Positions 10,034 through 21,425 of a stretch of DNA of 64,000 bases are shown here, in pieces (position 1 is the stretch's first letter; the number at the start of each line of letters is the position of its first letter). The notes under the pieces are model-generated. The model made no database searches. It was not told where the DNA came from and saw only the letters and a program-made list of their open reading frames with translations. The stretch comes from Bryobacterales bacterium (lineage in GTDB: Bacteria; Acidobacteriota; Terriglobia; Bryobacterales; UBA6623): the NCBI GenBank assembly GCA_028819255.1, contig JAPPMB010000147.1, positions 1-64,000 of the forward strand, written 5' to 3'. Made by a program: the position numbers and the translations under genes.

Positions 10034-10141
10034 GGATCCATCGGCGGCGGGATTGAGAACGTAATGGCGGCCAATCTCGCGGCCTTGATGGAGTCCGCCA
10101 TCCAGTCGTTCCGTCGGGCCCGCAAGGCCCGGCGGCAGCGA
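10034..10141 (+). pseudogene. Decayed partial copy of the small membrane protein at 6273-6653
   Basis: The translated piece GSIGGGIENVMAANLAALMES followed by AIQSFRRARKARR aligns with the C-terminal half of the protein at 6273-6653 (GSIGG, EIEN, VMAADLTAF, AIQSFRQARRAR), with two internal deletions. It runs up to the 3' end of gyrB on the other strand. It lacks the first two membrane segments and has no stop until it is inside gyrB, so it is not a working gene. Confidence 0.6.
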
Positions 10142-10147
10142 CGCGGC

Positions 10148-13740
<3,593 letters not shown>

Positions 13741-13835
13741 TGGCTTCCTTCCCCCACAGCATGCACGGGGTCCGCAATGCACCAAGTACTGCGTCCGTTC
13801 AGATTCTCCCTAATCCCTCTCGTAGTAGTAGGGCC

Positions 13836-13962
13836 TGTGGATTCGTGGATCAATTGCCGAAGTCCTTAGTCTGCAAGCCTGTGCGGGGGCGCGACGTTGT
13901 GGAAAACGCACCGCCGGGCTTGTGGAAACGAGGCTGACCGCAACTTTCCACAGGTATTCACA
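13836..13962. promoter_or_regulatory. Cluster of DnaA-box-like 9-mers, candidate oriC part
   Basis: Six 9-mers within 127 bp match the DnaA box (TTATNCACA or its complement) at seven or eight of nine positions: TGTGGATTC at 13836, CGTGGATCA at 13844, TGTGGAAAA at 13898, TGTGGAAAC at 13921, CTTTCCACA at 13944 and GTATTCACA at 13954. The first four point one way and the last two the other. They fill the centre of the dnaA-dnaN spacer, a classical place for oriC or for DnaA autoregulation. No 9/9 match is present. The rest of the spacer (13741-14158) shows no gene. Confidence 0.6.
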
Positions 13963-14154
13963 GGGCTTGCTACGACCGTACGGTGGATACTCCAGTATAG
14001 CCGAATTCACGGGGCTCGTGTCGGGCTCTCCGCAGGGTCTTGGGGGCCTGACTCTGGGCGGCGGCCAATCACCCCAGCGTCCGCGTCGGGGCACCGCCGG
14101 AATGGAACGGGCGCTTTGCCCGAGTTCCTTGTGAATGCGGTTGGTTATCGGCCC

Positions 14155-14172
14155 CCTATCACTGCTGATAGG
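14155..14172 (-). terminator. Hairpin spanning the dnaA stop codon
   Basis: Perfect 7-bp stem CCTATCA/TGATAGG with a CTGC loop, overlapping the TGA of dnaA. There is no U-tract after it, so if it ends transcription it is not a classical intrinsic terminator. It may instead stabilise the 3' end or separate dnaA from dnaN expression. Confidence 0.3.
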
Positions 14173-15493
14173 CGGAAGAATGCGGAGGATCCAGCCTCGC
14201 TCTAAGGTCGTCCACACGCACTCGCAGTTTCTCGTCAGCGGTTAAATTCTCTTCTGTTTTTCTGATTCCGTGCATCACAGTCGTGTGATGTTTCTTGAAT
14301 GACCGCCCGATCTCGGAAAGGGAGGCATTGGTTAATTGCTTGCACAGGTACATCGCAATCTGCCGCGGTCCCGAGACCTCCCTGGTGTTGTTCCTGGCGT
14401 CGAGCTGCGCGACCGGCACCTTGAACTCCGTGGCAACGGCATGCTTGATTCTGTCGATGCCCGGACCATCGGGCTGCGGCCTCGGAAGCCCGCCCACGAC
14501 GTTCCGGACCATGTTGAGGGTGATCTGCCGATTGATGAACTGGGCCCTCGCGATCAGTGTGTTCAGCACCCCCTCCAGCTCCCTGATGTTGGAGTGGAGA
14601 TGCGTGGCGATGTAGCTGCGCACGTCCTCCGGCAGCAGCACGCCCGCCTCCTCCGACTTGCGGTCCAGGATCGCCATCTTGGTCTCGAGGTCCGGAGGCA
14701 GCATGTCGACCATCAGCCCCCAGGAGAAGCGCGACTTGAGCCGCCCCACCAGGCCCGGGATGGCCTCAGGGTCCGAGTCGCTGGAGATGACAATCTGCTT
14801 GCCGCGGTTGTGCAGGGCGTTGAACGTGTGGAAGAACTCCTCCTGTGTGCGCTCCTTCGAGCCGATGATCTGGATGTCGTCGACCAGCAGCACGTCCGCC
14901 GTTCGGAAGCGCTGGTGGAAACTCCGCATGTTGTTGAAACGAATGGACTTGATCATCTCATTCATGAACTCTTCGGCGGAAATGTAGGTCACCCGCATCG
15001 AGGGGTCGGAGCGGTGAAGGGAGTTTCCGATCGCATGCAGCAGGTGCGTCTTGCCCATGCCGACGCCGGAGTACAGGTACAACGGATTGTAGGCTTGACC
15101 CGGCCTGGTCACTACAGCTTGCGCGGCAGCGTGGGCGAACTCGTTGCAGGCGCCCACCACGAACCTCTCGAACCTGTACTTGGGGTTGAACGGAGAGGGC
15201 TTCGGATCGAACTCGAAGGACCGCTGGACGAGCCGCGGCTCAGGGGCCTCGGTCTCGATGGCGAGCGAGCGGATGTCCATGCCGATCGTGCGTGCGGCGT
15301 TCACGATCGCGGACCCGAGCTCGGACTCCACCCAGCCCTGCACGTCGCTGTTCGGCGCGACGAGATGCAGCCGCTTGTCGGCTGCGACGTGGCTGAAGCG
15401 AACGGGTGCGAGCCAGTTCCTGTAGCTCTCCTTGCTCATCGTAGGGCGAATCGTCGCCTGAATGCGGTTCCACTTGGTCATCTTGGTCGCCAT
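14159..15493 (-). CDS. dnaA: Chromosomal replication initiator DnaA
   Basis: The 444-residue initiator opens origin DNA as an ATP-bound filament. Domain I starts at WNRIQATIRPTMSKESYRNWL. Domain II is short. Domain III has Walker A (GVGMGKTHLL), Walker B (VLLVDDIQII) and the sensor region FSWGLMVDMLPPD. Domain IV carries the DnaA signature GPRQIAMYLCKQLTNASLSEIG with the HHTTVMHG helix that reads DnaA boxes. The start is ATG 15493; an upstream Shine-Dalgarno is weak. It is the first gene of a leftward dnaA-dnaN-gyrB set. A+T-rich DNA lies upstream and DnaA-box-like sites lie downstream. Confidence 0.97.
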   Translation of the reverse strand: MATKMTKWNRIQATIRPTMSKESYRNWLAPVRFSHVAADKRLHLVAPNSDVQGWVESELGSAIVNAARTIGMDIRSLAIETEAPEPRLVQRSFEFDPKPSPFNPKYRFERFVVGACNEFAHAAAQAVVTRPGQAYNPLYLYSGVGMGKTHLLHAIGNSLHRSDPSMRVTYISAEEFMNEMIKSIRFNNMRSFHQRFRTADVLLVDDIQIIGSKERTQEEFFHTFNALHNRGKQIVISSDSDPEAIPGLVGRLKSRFSWGLMVDMLPPDLETKMAILDRKSEEAGVLLPEDVRSYIATHLHSNIRELEGVLNTLIARAQFINRQITLNMVRNVVGGLPRPQPDGPGIDRIKHAVATEFKVPVAQLDARNNTREVSGPRQIAMYLCKQLTNASLSEIGRSFKKHHTTVMHGIRKTEENLTADEKLRVRVDDLRARLDPPHSSAYQQ

Positions 15494-15604
15494 CTAAGGA
15501 AAAAAAGTTGACCGCTCTAGGAATCAGTCGGGTTGACTTGTGTGATTCCCGGAGTCGGCTGATCGCTGACAGTCACCATAGATTAGCAGATAACCTCGGA
15601 TGGT

Positions 15605-15710
15605 ATGCAAGACATTCCTGCCCCAAAACAATGTGTTACAATTTGATTAGCGCCAATCAATTTATCATTGTTTGAATCAAACTAATGTGATGTTGTGTCA
15701 TTCGGAACGG
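15605..15710. promoter_or_regulatory. A+T-rich patch with dyads upstream of dnaA
   Basis: This stretch is much richer in A and T than its surroundings. It contains an inverted repeat TTGATT-AGCGCC-AATCAA (15643-15660) and the 11-bp palindrome TTTGAATCAAA (15671-15681). It may be a DNA-unwinding element, a regulator site for dnaA, or both. A weak minus-strand promoter guess is TTGCAT (15605-15610) with TAATCT (15580-15585), but the 19-bp spacing is long. Confidence 0.4.
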
Positions 15711-15832
15711 GAATGCCCTGATTCCGGATTCCGGCCTCGCATCCCCCGACTTGGCCCGACCGGGGCGAAGACGCCCGAATCCGGGCTGGGCTCGCATGCT
15801 GAACGGGCCCACAGGCCGGGACACGGGCCTCA

Positions 15833-15893
15833 CCGGCGGCGGACCGCCGGGCCTCCGGGCTCCCCGCGAATCCGGACGCGACTGCCGTCCGGA
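15833..15893 (-). terminator. Two G+C-rich hairpins directly after larE
   Basis: A perfect 8-bp stem TCCGGACG/CGTCCGGA with a 7-nt loop (15871-15893) begins right after the larE stop codon. A second stem CCGGCGG/CCGCCGG (15833-15850) follows. Neither has a U-run, so the pair probably limits read-through toward dnaA by structure or with Rho. Confidence 0.4.
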
Positions 15894-16739
15894 TCAGTGC
15901 AGGATGCGGAACGCCCCGGTCGTGGACTCCGGCAGGACCTCGTTCAGCGAGCCCTGACGGTAGCCGGCTAGGTCCAGCGTGACGTACTTGAACCCAAGGC
16001 CCCGGAACACCCTCACGAACTTGTCGGCCATCTCGGGGTCGAGCGCTCTGGGCAGCTCGTCCCTGCCGACCTCGATGCGGGCCAGCTCGCCGTGGTGGCG
16101 GACGCGGAACACGCGGAATCCGAGCTGGACCAGCGCCTCCTCCCCCTCCTCGACCGCCTTGACCTTCTCGCGCGTCACGCGCGATCCGTAGGGAATGCGC
16201 GAACTGAGGCAGGCGGCGGCCGGGCGGTCCCATGTCGGCAGCCCGGCCTCGCGGGAGAGCGACCGGATCTCCGACTTCGCCAGATCCGCCTCGAGCAGCG
16301 GAGCCCTCACCGCGTGCGTCCGCGCGGCCCTGTGGCCCGGCCGGAAGTCCTGCGTGTCGTCCTTGTTCACCCCGTAGGCGATCGTCGAGACTCCGAGATC
16401 CCGGCCGATCTCGTTCATGCGCCGGAACAGCTCGTCCTTGCAGTGGAAGCAGCGGTTCGGATCATTGCGCGCGTAGTCCGGATTGTCGAACTCGCCGGTC
16501 GCGACCATGCGGTGGCGGATGCCGTAGCGCCGGGCGAAGTCCACCGCGTCGCGCTTGTGCGACTCAGGGATGGATGCCGAGTCCGCCGTGACCGCGAGAG
16601 CGTCCCCGCCGAGCACCCGGTTCGCTGCCCAGGCCAGGTACGCCGAGTCGGTCCCTCCCGAGTAGGCGATGAGCACCCGGCCCATCCCGGCCAGCAGGTC
16701 GAAGAGCCTAGTCTGCTTCTGCTCCAGTGCGGAATCCAC
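15894..16739 (-). CDS. larE: LarE-type ATP-dependent sacrificial sulfur transferase
   Basis: This 281-residue protein is an ATP pyrophosphatase-fold sulfur transferase. LarE adenylates pyridinium dicarboxylate and donates its own cysteine sulfur while building the nickel-pincer cofactor. The P-loop SGGTDS is at about 27-32 and NRCFHCK at about 96-101. Cys177 in PAAACLSSRIPYG sits where the sacrificial cysteine is found. The start is GTG 16739, with TATAAT only 9 nt upstream, so the mRNA may be leaderless. No larA, larB or larC is nearby, so the cofactor user must be elsewhere or the protein may serve another thiolation. The hairpins after the stop suggest a single-gene transcript. Confidence 0.85.
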   Translation of the reverse strand: MDSALEQKQTRLFDLLAGMGRVLIAYSGGTDSAYLAWAANRVLGGDALAVTADSASIPESHKRDAVDFARRYGIRHRMVATGEFDNPDYARNDPNRCFHCKDELFRRMNEIGRDLGVSTIAYGVNKDDTQDFRPGHRAARTHAVRAPLLEADLAKSEIRSLSREAGLPTWDRPAAACLSSRIPYGSRVTREKVKAVEEGEEALVQLGFRVFRVRHHGELARIEVGRDELPRALDPEMADKFVRVFRGLGFKYVTLDLAGYRQGSLNEVLPESTTGAFRILH

Positions 16740-16748
16740 TCGGAGCCC

Positions 16749-16754
16749 ATTATA
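16749..16754 (-). promoter_or_regulatory. -10 hexamer TATAAT of larE
   Basis: A perfect TATAAT ends 9 nt before the GTG start of larE, which puts the likely transcription start at or within a few bases of the start codon. No clear -35 is visible. Confidence 0.5.
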
Positions 16755-16788
16755 TAGGCCTCTGCCGGCAGCGCCGCTCCGAGCCGCG

Positions 16789-18066
16789 TCAGTCGCCGAA
16801 GTACGACGAGCCTCCGGTGAGATGGCGCCGGCAGACCTCCTCGTTCAGCTCGATCCCCAGGCCGGGCCTGTCGGTGAGCTCGTAATGGCCGTTGCGGTAG
16901 AACGGCCCGTCGCGCTCGATCAGGTCGTCCCAGTGCTCGAGCTCGACCGAATCAGACTCCAGCGCCACGAAGGAGCGGATCGCTGCGCAGGCGTGCGCGT
17001 TCGCCACCGTGCCGACCGGCGTGCACATGTTGTGGCAGGCGAAGGTGATGTAGTACTGGTCGGCCCAGTCGGCGATCCTCTTCGTCTCCAGCAGCCCGCC
17101 CGCCTTTTGCGGGTCCGGCTGGAGAATGTCGGCCGCCTGCTTCTCGATGAACGGCCGGAACGTCTGCCGTGTGTACAGGTTCTCGCCCGTGCAGGTCGGC
17201 ACCGCGCATTCCGAGGTGAAGCGCGCCATCGCGTCCGCGTTCTGCGGGGGAATGGGGTCCTCGATGAACCACAGGCCGAGATCCTCGACCATGCGGCTGA
17301 ACGAGAGGGCGTCGGCGTAGTTGTAGCTGAAGTGCAGGTCGATGCCGAGCGGGTAGTGCTCGCCCAGACGTTCCCGTATCGCCACGAGGATCGCCCGCCA
17401 CTGCTTCATCTCCAGAGACGTGATCCCCCGGTTCCAGATCTCGCCGCGGTAGCGGAAGGGCTCGCCCCGGATCGCGCGGCCGCGGCTTTCCCAGTCCATG
17501 TCGAACTTCGTCGCAAGAAAGCCGTATTCGAGCGACTTCTCGGCTTCCGCGACCCATGCGGCCGGATCCGGCGTCTGCGGCGAGCCGGTGTCGTGGTAGA
17601 TCAGCACCTTGTCCCGGAAGCGTCCGCCCAGCAGCACGTACACCGGCACGCCGAGGATCTTTCCGGCCAGATCCCACAGCGCGGTCTCCAAGCCGCTGAT
17701 CGCGCTCGGCAAGGATCCGGTCCACGAGCCGTGCCCCAGCTGCGCTTCCGCCATCTTGGTCGCCAGATAGTCCACCTGCAGCGGATCCTCCCCCTGCAGA
17801 ATCTCCTCGAAGGAGCGGACGTGGCTCAGGATCCCGTCGCGGTTGTACGACTCCCCGATGCCGTATAGGTCCGAGTCGGTCTCGATCCTGATCAGATGGG
17901 CCGGGTACTTGATGTGGACCGAGGCGGTCCTGATCCCGGTGATCTTGACCTTGCCCAGCATGCTCTCCGCCGCCGGGTGGGCGCGCAGCACCTGCGGGAC
18001 ATGGCCGGCAAGTGAAGCCAGTCCGCCCCAGAGGCCGGCCTGGAGGAATCGACGCCGTTCGAGCAT
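16789..18066 (-). CDS. Enolase-superfamily (mandelate racemase/muconate lactonizing type) enzyme, exported
   Basis: A protein of 425 residues with a twin-arginine-like N-terminus (ERRRFLQAGLWGGLASLAG), so it is probably exported folded. The barrel holds the three metal ligands in order: Asp in GIDLHFSYN, Glu in LWFIEDPIPP and Glu in CTGENLYT. The QPDPQKAGGL strand follows and a histidine in ACHNMCTP is a likely general base. These enzymes abstract a proton alpha to a carboxylate. Sugar-acid dehydratases such as galactonate or gluconate dehydratase are the commonest function for this pattern, but the substrate is not determined. It is a periplasmic candidate in a sugar-degrading context, and DUF6807 is transcribed divergently from it. 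A TATGAT lies 6 nt upstream of the ATG. Confidence 0.82.
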   Translation of the reverse strand: MLERRRFLQAGLWGGLASLAGHVPQVLRAHPAAESMLGKVKITGIRTASVHIKYPAHLIRIETDSDLYGIGESYNRDGILSHVRSFEEILQGEDPLQVDYLATKMAEAQLGHGSWTGSLPSAISGLETALWDLAGKILGVPVYVLLGGRFRDKVLIYHDTGSPQTPDPAAWVAEAEKSLEYGFLATKFDMDWESRGRAIRGEPFRYRGEIWNRGITSLEMKQWRAILVAIRERLGEHYPLGIDLHFSYNYADALSFSRMVEDLGLWFIEDPIPPQNADAMARFTSECAVPTCTGENLYTRQTFRPFIEKQAADILQPDPQKAGGLLETKRIADWADQYYITFACHNMCTPVGTVANAHACAAIRSFVALESDSVELEHWDDLIERDGPFYRNGHYELTDRPGLGIELNEEVCRRHLTGGSSYFGD

Positions 18067-18072
18067 GCCAGC

Positions 18073-18078
18073 ATCATA
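18073..18078 (-). promoter_or_regulatory. -10 hexamer TATGAT of the enolase-superfamily gene
   Basis: TATGAT ends 6 nt before ATG 18066, so the mRNA probably starts at the initiation codon. The divergent DUF6807 gene has its own TATAAT at 18104-18109, so two opposite promoters share this 70-bp spacer. Confidence 0.45.
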
Positions 18079-18103
18079 TCCGAGACCGGCTGCCGCGGGG
18101 CGC

Positions 18104-18109
18104 TATAAT
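18104..18109 (+). promoter_or_regulatory. -10 hexamer TATAAT of the DUF6807 gene
   Basis: A perfect TATAAT lies 30 nt upstream of GTG 18140, leaving a short leader of about 24 nt. No convincing -35 is present. Confidence 0.45.
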
Positions 18110-18139
18110 CCGCCTCGCACCGGAAGGTGCGTCCGCCCC

Positions 18140-19087
18140 GTGCGTGTTCTTTCCCTGGCTCTCGTTCTGGTGTGCGGCTGCGGGCCCGCGCCCGAAAGTG
18201 CGGAGCCTATTGCGGAGTCCCGCATCGAGGTGGTCCGGGAGGTCGGCGGCTTTGCCGTCCGCGAGGCCGGCAGGCCGGTGCTGTTCTATCAGCTGGAGCC
18301 GCGTTCGATGGACGGCAGGTACGAACGCTCCAACTACGTCCATCCCCTCTACGGGCTGGACGGCGAGGTCCTCACCGAGGACTTTCCGGATGATCACCGC
18401 CACCACCGGGGAGTCTTCTGGACCTGGCACCAGGTCTTGGTCGGCGACGTCCGTGCGGGGGATCCCTGGCTGGCCCGCGACTTCTCGTGGAGAGTTCGGG
18501 ACGCCGGCGTCCTGCCTGAAGGAAACGGGCTGCGCGTGAGGCATCGCTGGCATTCCCCGGACTTCGGCGCCGGCGAGGAGCCCATCTTGGAGGAGACGGC
18601 GGAGCTCGTGGTCCATCCCGCGGACGGGACCTCGCGACTGATCGACTTCAGCATCCGGCTCGTGCCGCTGCAGGAGGATGTGCGCCTGGGCGGTTCCGAG
18701 GACGACAAGGGCTACGGAGGATTCTCGGTGCGCGTCGCCGCGCTCGAGGGCTTGCGCTTCGAGGCATCCGGCGGTCCCGTCGAGCCGCAGCGCCTGCCCG
18801 TCGAGGCCGGCGACTGGGTGGATTTCTCGGCCGACTTCGCCCGCACCGGCCGGCCGAGCGGAGTGGCCGTGATCGTGCATCCCACTTCGGCCGGCTATCC
18901 CCAGCCGTGGGTTCTGCGTTCGCCGGCGACTCCCAGCATGCAGAATCCGGTCTGGCCCGGATCCGCCCCGGCGGTCCTGGCCCGCGGCGAGGAAACCAGG
19001 CTCCGCTACCGGCTCGTCGTTCATCGCGGACCCGCCTCGAGCGTGGACCTTGATGCGTTCGCCGCCGACTTCGCTGCGATTCCGTAG
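18140..19087 (+). CDS. DUF6807 (PmoA-like) lipoprotein
   Basis: A protein of 315 residues that starts at GTG 18140 with a hydrophobic signal ending LVCGC, a plausible lipobox. The body shows the DUF6807 hallmark EDFPDDHRHHRGVFWTWH and later HPTSAGYPQPWVLR, as in proteins often mislabelled methane oxygenase PmoA. The family is common in sugar-degrading gene sets of Planctomycetes, Verrucomicrobia and Acidobacteria and occurs beside Gfo/Idh and DUF1080 genes. The true activity is unknown; the histidine cluster could bind metal or sugar. It is divergent from the enolase-superfamily enzyme. Confidence 0.78.
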   Translation: MRVLSLALVLVCGCGPAPESAEPIAESRIEVVREVGGFAVREAGRPVLFYQLEPRSMDGRYERSNYVHPLYGLDGEVLTEDFPDDHRHHRGVFWTWHQVLVGDVRAGDPWLARDFSWRVRDAGVLPEGNGLRVRHRWHSPDFGAGEEPILEETAELVVHPADGTSRLIDFSIRLVPLQEDVRLGGSEDDKGYGGFSVRVAALEGLRFEASGGPVEPQRLPVEAGDWVDFSADFARTGRPSGVAVIVHPTSAGYPQPWVLRSPATPSMQNPVWPGSAPAVLARGEETRLRYRLVVHRGPASSVDLDAFAADFAAIP

Positions 19088-19101
19088 GGCGCCGGATCGT
19101 C

Positions 19102-20397
19102 TCAGCGCTTGACCAGCCCCTCTTCCGCCGTCCAGACGACCTCGCCCGACACGATGGTCGCGGTCGGTCCGCCGCGGAACTCCGTGCCGTCGAACGGGGA
19201 GTTCCGGCTCTTCGAAAGCGTGTTGTTCACACTGAACGTCCACTCGCGCTCGGTCGAGAAGAGGGTGACGTCGGCCTCCCTGCCCGGCCGGAGCCGTCCG
19301 TGGTCGAGTCCCAGGCAGTCGCTGGCCGCGTTGGTGAACAGCTGGACAAGCCGGGGCAGATCCATGGTGCCGGTGTGATAAAGGTTCTCCAAGGCCAGGC
19401 CGAGGGCGGTCTCCAGCCCGGTCACGCCGAATGGACAGCGCTCGAACTCCTGCATCTTGGTGTGCCCGGTGTGGGGCGCGTGATCCGTCGCGATGCAGTC
19501 GATGGTGCCGTCGGCGAGGCCCTCGATGGAGGCGTCGATGTCCCGCTGGGTCCTCAGGGGCGGCTTCATCTTGAAGTTCGAGTCGTACCCGGGGATCCGC
19601 TCGTCGGTGAGGGCGAAGTGATGGGGCGTGACCTCCGAAGTGACCGGAATGCCGAGGGACTTCGCGTGCCGCACCATCGCGATCGAACTGGCCGTGGAGA
19701 TGTGGGCGATGTGGATCCGGGCTCCCGTGTCCGCAGCCAGGATGATGTCGCGCGCCACCATCACGTCCTCGGCACACGACGGGAGGCCTCCCAGGCCCAG
19801 CCTCATGCTCTGGATCCCCTCGTGGATGTCCCCTCCGCAACTTAGGTTCAGGTCCTCGCAGTGGTCGATGACCGTGATCCCGAAGGAGGCGGCGTACTTC
19901 ATGGCCCGCCGCATCAGCCCGGAGTTCATGACCGGGATCCCGTCGTCGCTGATCGCGACGGCGCCCTCGGCGTGCATCGCGCCGATGTCGGCCAGCCGCT
20001 CCCCCTTGCTGCCCTTGGAGATCGCTCCGATGGGGTGGATGTGGACGGCCGCTGTCCGGCGCGCGCGCTCCACGATGAAGCTCGTGACCTGCGCCGAGTC
20101 GTTGACCGGGAAGGTGTTCGGCATGCAGCAGACCGACGTGAAGCCTCCGGCCGCCGCGGCGCGCGAACCGCTCTCGATGGTTTCGGCGTGCTCGATCCCC
20201 GGCTCTCTCAGATGCACGTGGATGTCGACGAATCCGGGCGCGACGATCTGGCCTTCCGCCTCCAGCACCCTCGCGTCCGGGCATTCGATCCGCGGCTCGA
20301 TCGCGACGATGCTGGCGCCGTCGATGAGCACGTCCCGCTTCGCGTCGAGTCCGGTCGCCGGGTCGATCGCCCTTCCGTTTCGAATCAGCAGGCGCAT
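19102..20397 (-). CDS. pyrC: Dihydroorotase
   Basis: Type I amidohydrolase of 431 residues that closes carbamoyl-aspartate to dihydroorotate in pyrimidine synthesis. The metal-binding DIHVHLREPG comes after the N-terminal sheet. IDHCEDLNL and HIAHISTASS supply later histidines, and the catalytic Asp is in ATDHAPHTGH. The C-terminal small sheet includes VSGEVVW. The carboxylated lysine common in other amidohydrolases is not obvious in this type. The start is ATG 20397. The pyrB stop lies 13 nt upstream of it, so the two genes form a pyrBC operon. Confidence 0.95.
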   Translation of the reverse strand: MRLLIRNGRAIDPATGLDAKRDVLIDGASIVAIEPRIECPDARVLEAEGQIVAPGFVDIHVHLREPGIEHAETIESGSRAAAAGGFTSVCCMPNTFPVNDSAQVTSFIVERARRTAAVHIHPIGAISKGSKGERLADIGAMHAEGAVAISDDGIPVMNSGLMRRAMKYAASFGITVIDHCEDLNLSCGGDIHEGIQSMRLGLGGLPSCAEDVMVARDIILAADTGARIHIAHISTASSIAMVRHAKSLGIPVTSEVTPHHFALTDERIPGYDSNFKMKPPLRTQRDIDASIEGLADGTIDCIATDHAPHTGHTKMQEFERCPFGVTGLETALGLALENLYHTGTMDLPRLVQLFTNAASDCLGLDHGRLRPGREADVTLFSTEREWTFSVNNTLSKSRNSPFDGTEFRGGPTATIVSGEVVWTAEEGLVKR

Positions 20398-20410
20398 GCC
20401 GGGTTCCGTC

Positions 20411-21334
20411 CTACTCCTCGCAGACCCATTCCAGGACAGCCATCCGGATCGCTACGCCGTTCTCGACCTGGCTCAGGATCATGGACCGCTGCGAGTCGGC
20501 TACCTCGCTCGAGATCTCGCGGCCGCGGTTGATCGGGCCGGGATGGAGCACGATCGCGTCCGGCTTCGCCAGTCCCACGTGCTCCAGGGACAGCCCGTAG
20601 TAGCGGAAGTACTCGCCCTTCGGGAAGACTTCGACGTTCTGGCGCTCCAGCTGCACCCTCAGCATCATGATCACGTCGGCGTCGCGCACGGCCTCGCGCA
20701 TCTGGTGGGTCAGGCGGATCCCCGGGCCGAGCCGGGTGAGGTTCCGCGAGACCGTTGTTGCCGGTCCGCAGACTACGATGTCGGCACCGAATTTCGAGAG
20801 CAGGTGGAGGTTGGAGCGCGCCACCCTGGAATGGGCGATGTCGCCGATGATCGCCACCCGCAGGCCGACCAGGGAGCCCTTGACCTCGAGAATCGTCAGT
20901 GCGTCCAGCAGCGCCTGCGTCGGATGCTCGTGGAGTCCGTCGCCGGCGTTGATCATGGCCGTGGAGAGGTACCGCGACAGGAAGTGCGGGGCTCCGGAAG
21001 CGGCGTGCCGCATCACGATGATGTCGGGATTCATGGCCGCCAGCGTGTTCAGCGTGTCCACGAGGGATTCACCCTTGGCTAGGCTGGTGCCCAGCGCGGA
21101 GATGCTGATCGTGTCGGCGCCGAGGCGTTTCGCGGCGATCTCGAAGCTTGTCCGCGTTCGGGTCGACGGCTCGAAGAACAGGTTGACGATTGAGCGGCCG
21201 CGCAGCGTGGTCAGCTTCTCGGTGCGGCGAACCGCCTTGTAGAAGCGGCCGCGCTCGAGCAGGTGCTCGATCTCCGGTCGCTGCAGGTCTTCGATGCCGA
21301 GGAGGTTCCGGGGGTTCGGGCCGATGGAATGCAA
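20411..21334 (-). CDS. pyrB: Aspartate carbamoyltransferase catalytic subunit
   Basis: The catalytic subunit joins carbamoyl phosphate to aspartate. The carbamoyl-phosphate loop FFEPSTRTRTSFE, then HPTQALLDALTI and the C-terminal LHPGPINRG are all present. The start is not ATG. TTG 21334 gives 307 residues, the usual size, with GAGAGG 12 nt upstream. A TATGAT at 21362-21367 would start the mRNA near 21355, which makes the other in-frame TTG (21358) unlikely. No regulatory subunit pyrI and no PyrR site is seen. It forms an operon with pyrC 13 nt downstream. Confidence 0.94.
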   Translation of the reverse strand: MHSIGPNPRNLLGIEDLQRPEIEHLLERGRFYKAVRRTEKLTTLRGRSIVNLFFEPSTRTRTSFEIAAKRLGADTISISALGTSLAKGESLVDTLNTLAAMNPDIIVMRHAASGAPHFLSRYLSTAMINAGDGLHEHPTQALLDALTILEVKGSLVGLRVAIIGDIAHSRVARSNLHLLSKFGADIVVCGPATTVSRNLTRLGPGIRLTHQMREAVRDADVIMMLRVQLERQNVEVFPKGEYFRYYGLSLEHVGLAKPDAIVLHPGPINRGREISSEVADSQRSMILSQVENGVAIRMAVLEWVCEE

Positions 21335-21425
21335 ATCAGGCGCGAGCCTCTCTAGCAACCAATCATAGCGAGTTGCCGTGCAGGCAGGTCGACGGCGATG
21401 GCGGCCGCCCGGGGCGCGCCACGTC

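Noticed and set aside
15580-15610. A firm dnaA promoter.
   Set aside because: The best -35/-10 pair has 19-bp spacing and weak hexamers, so it is noted only as a guess.
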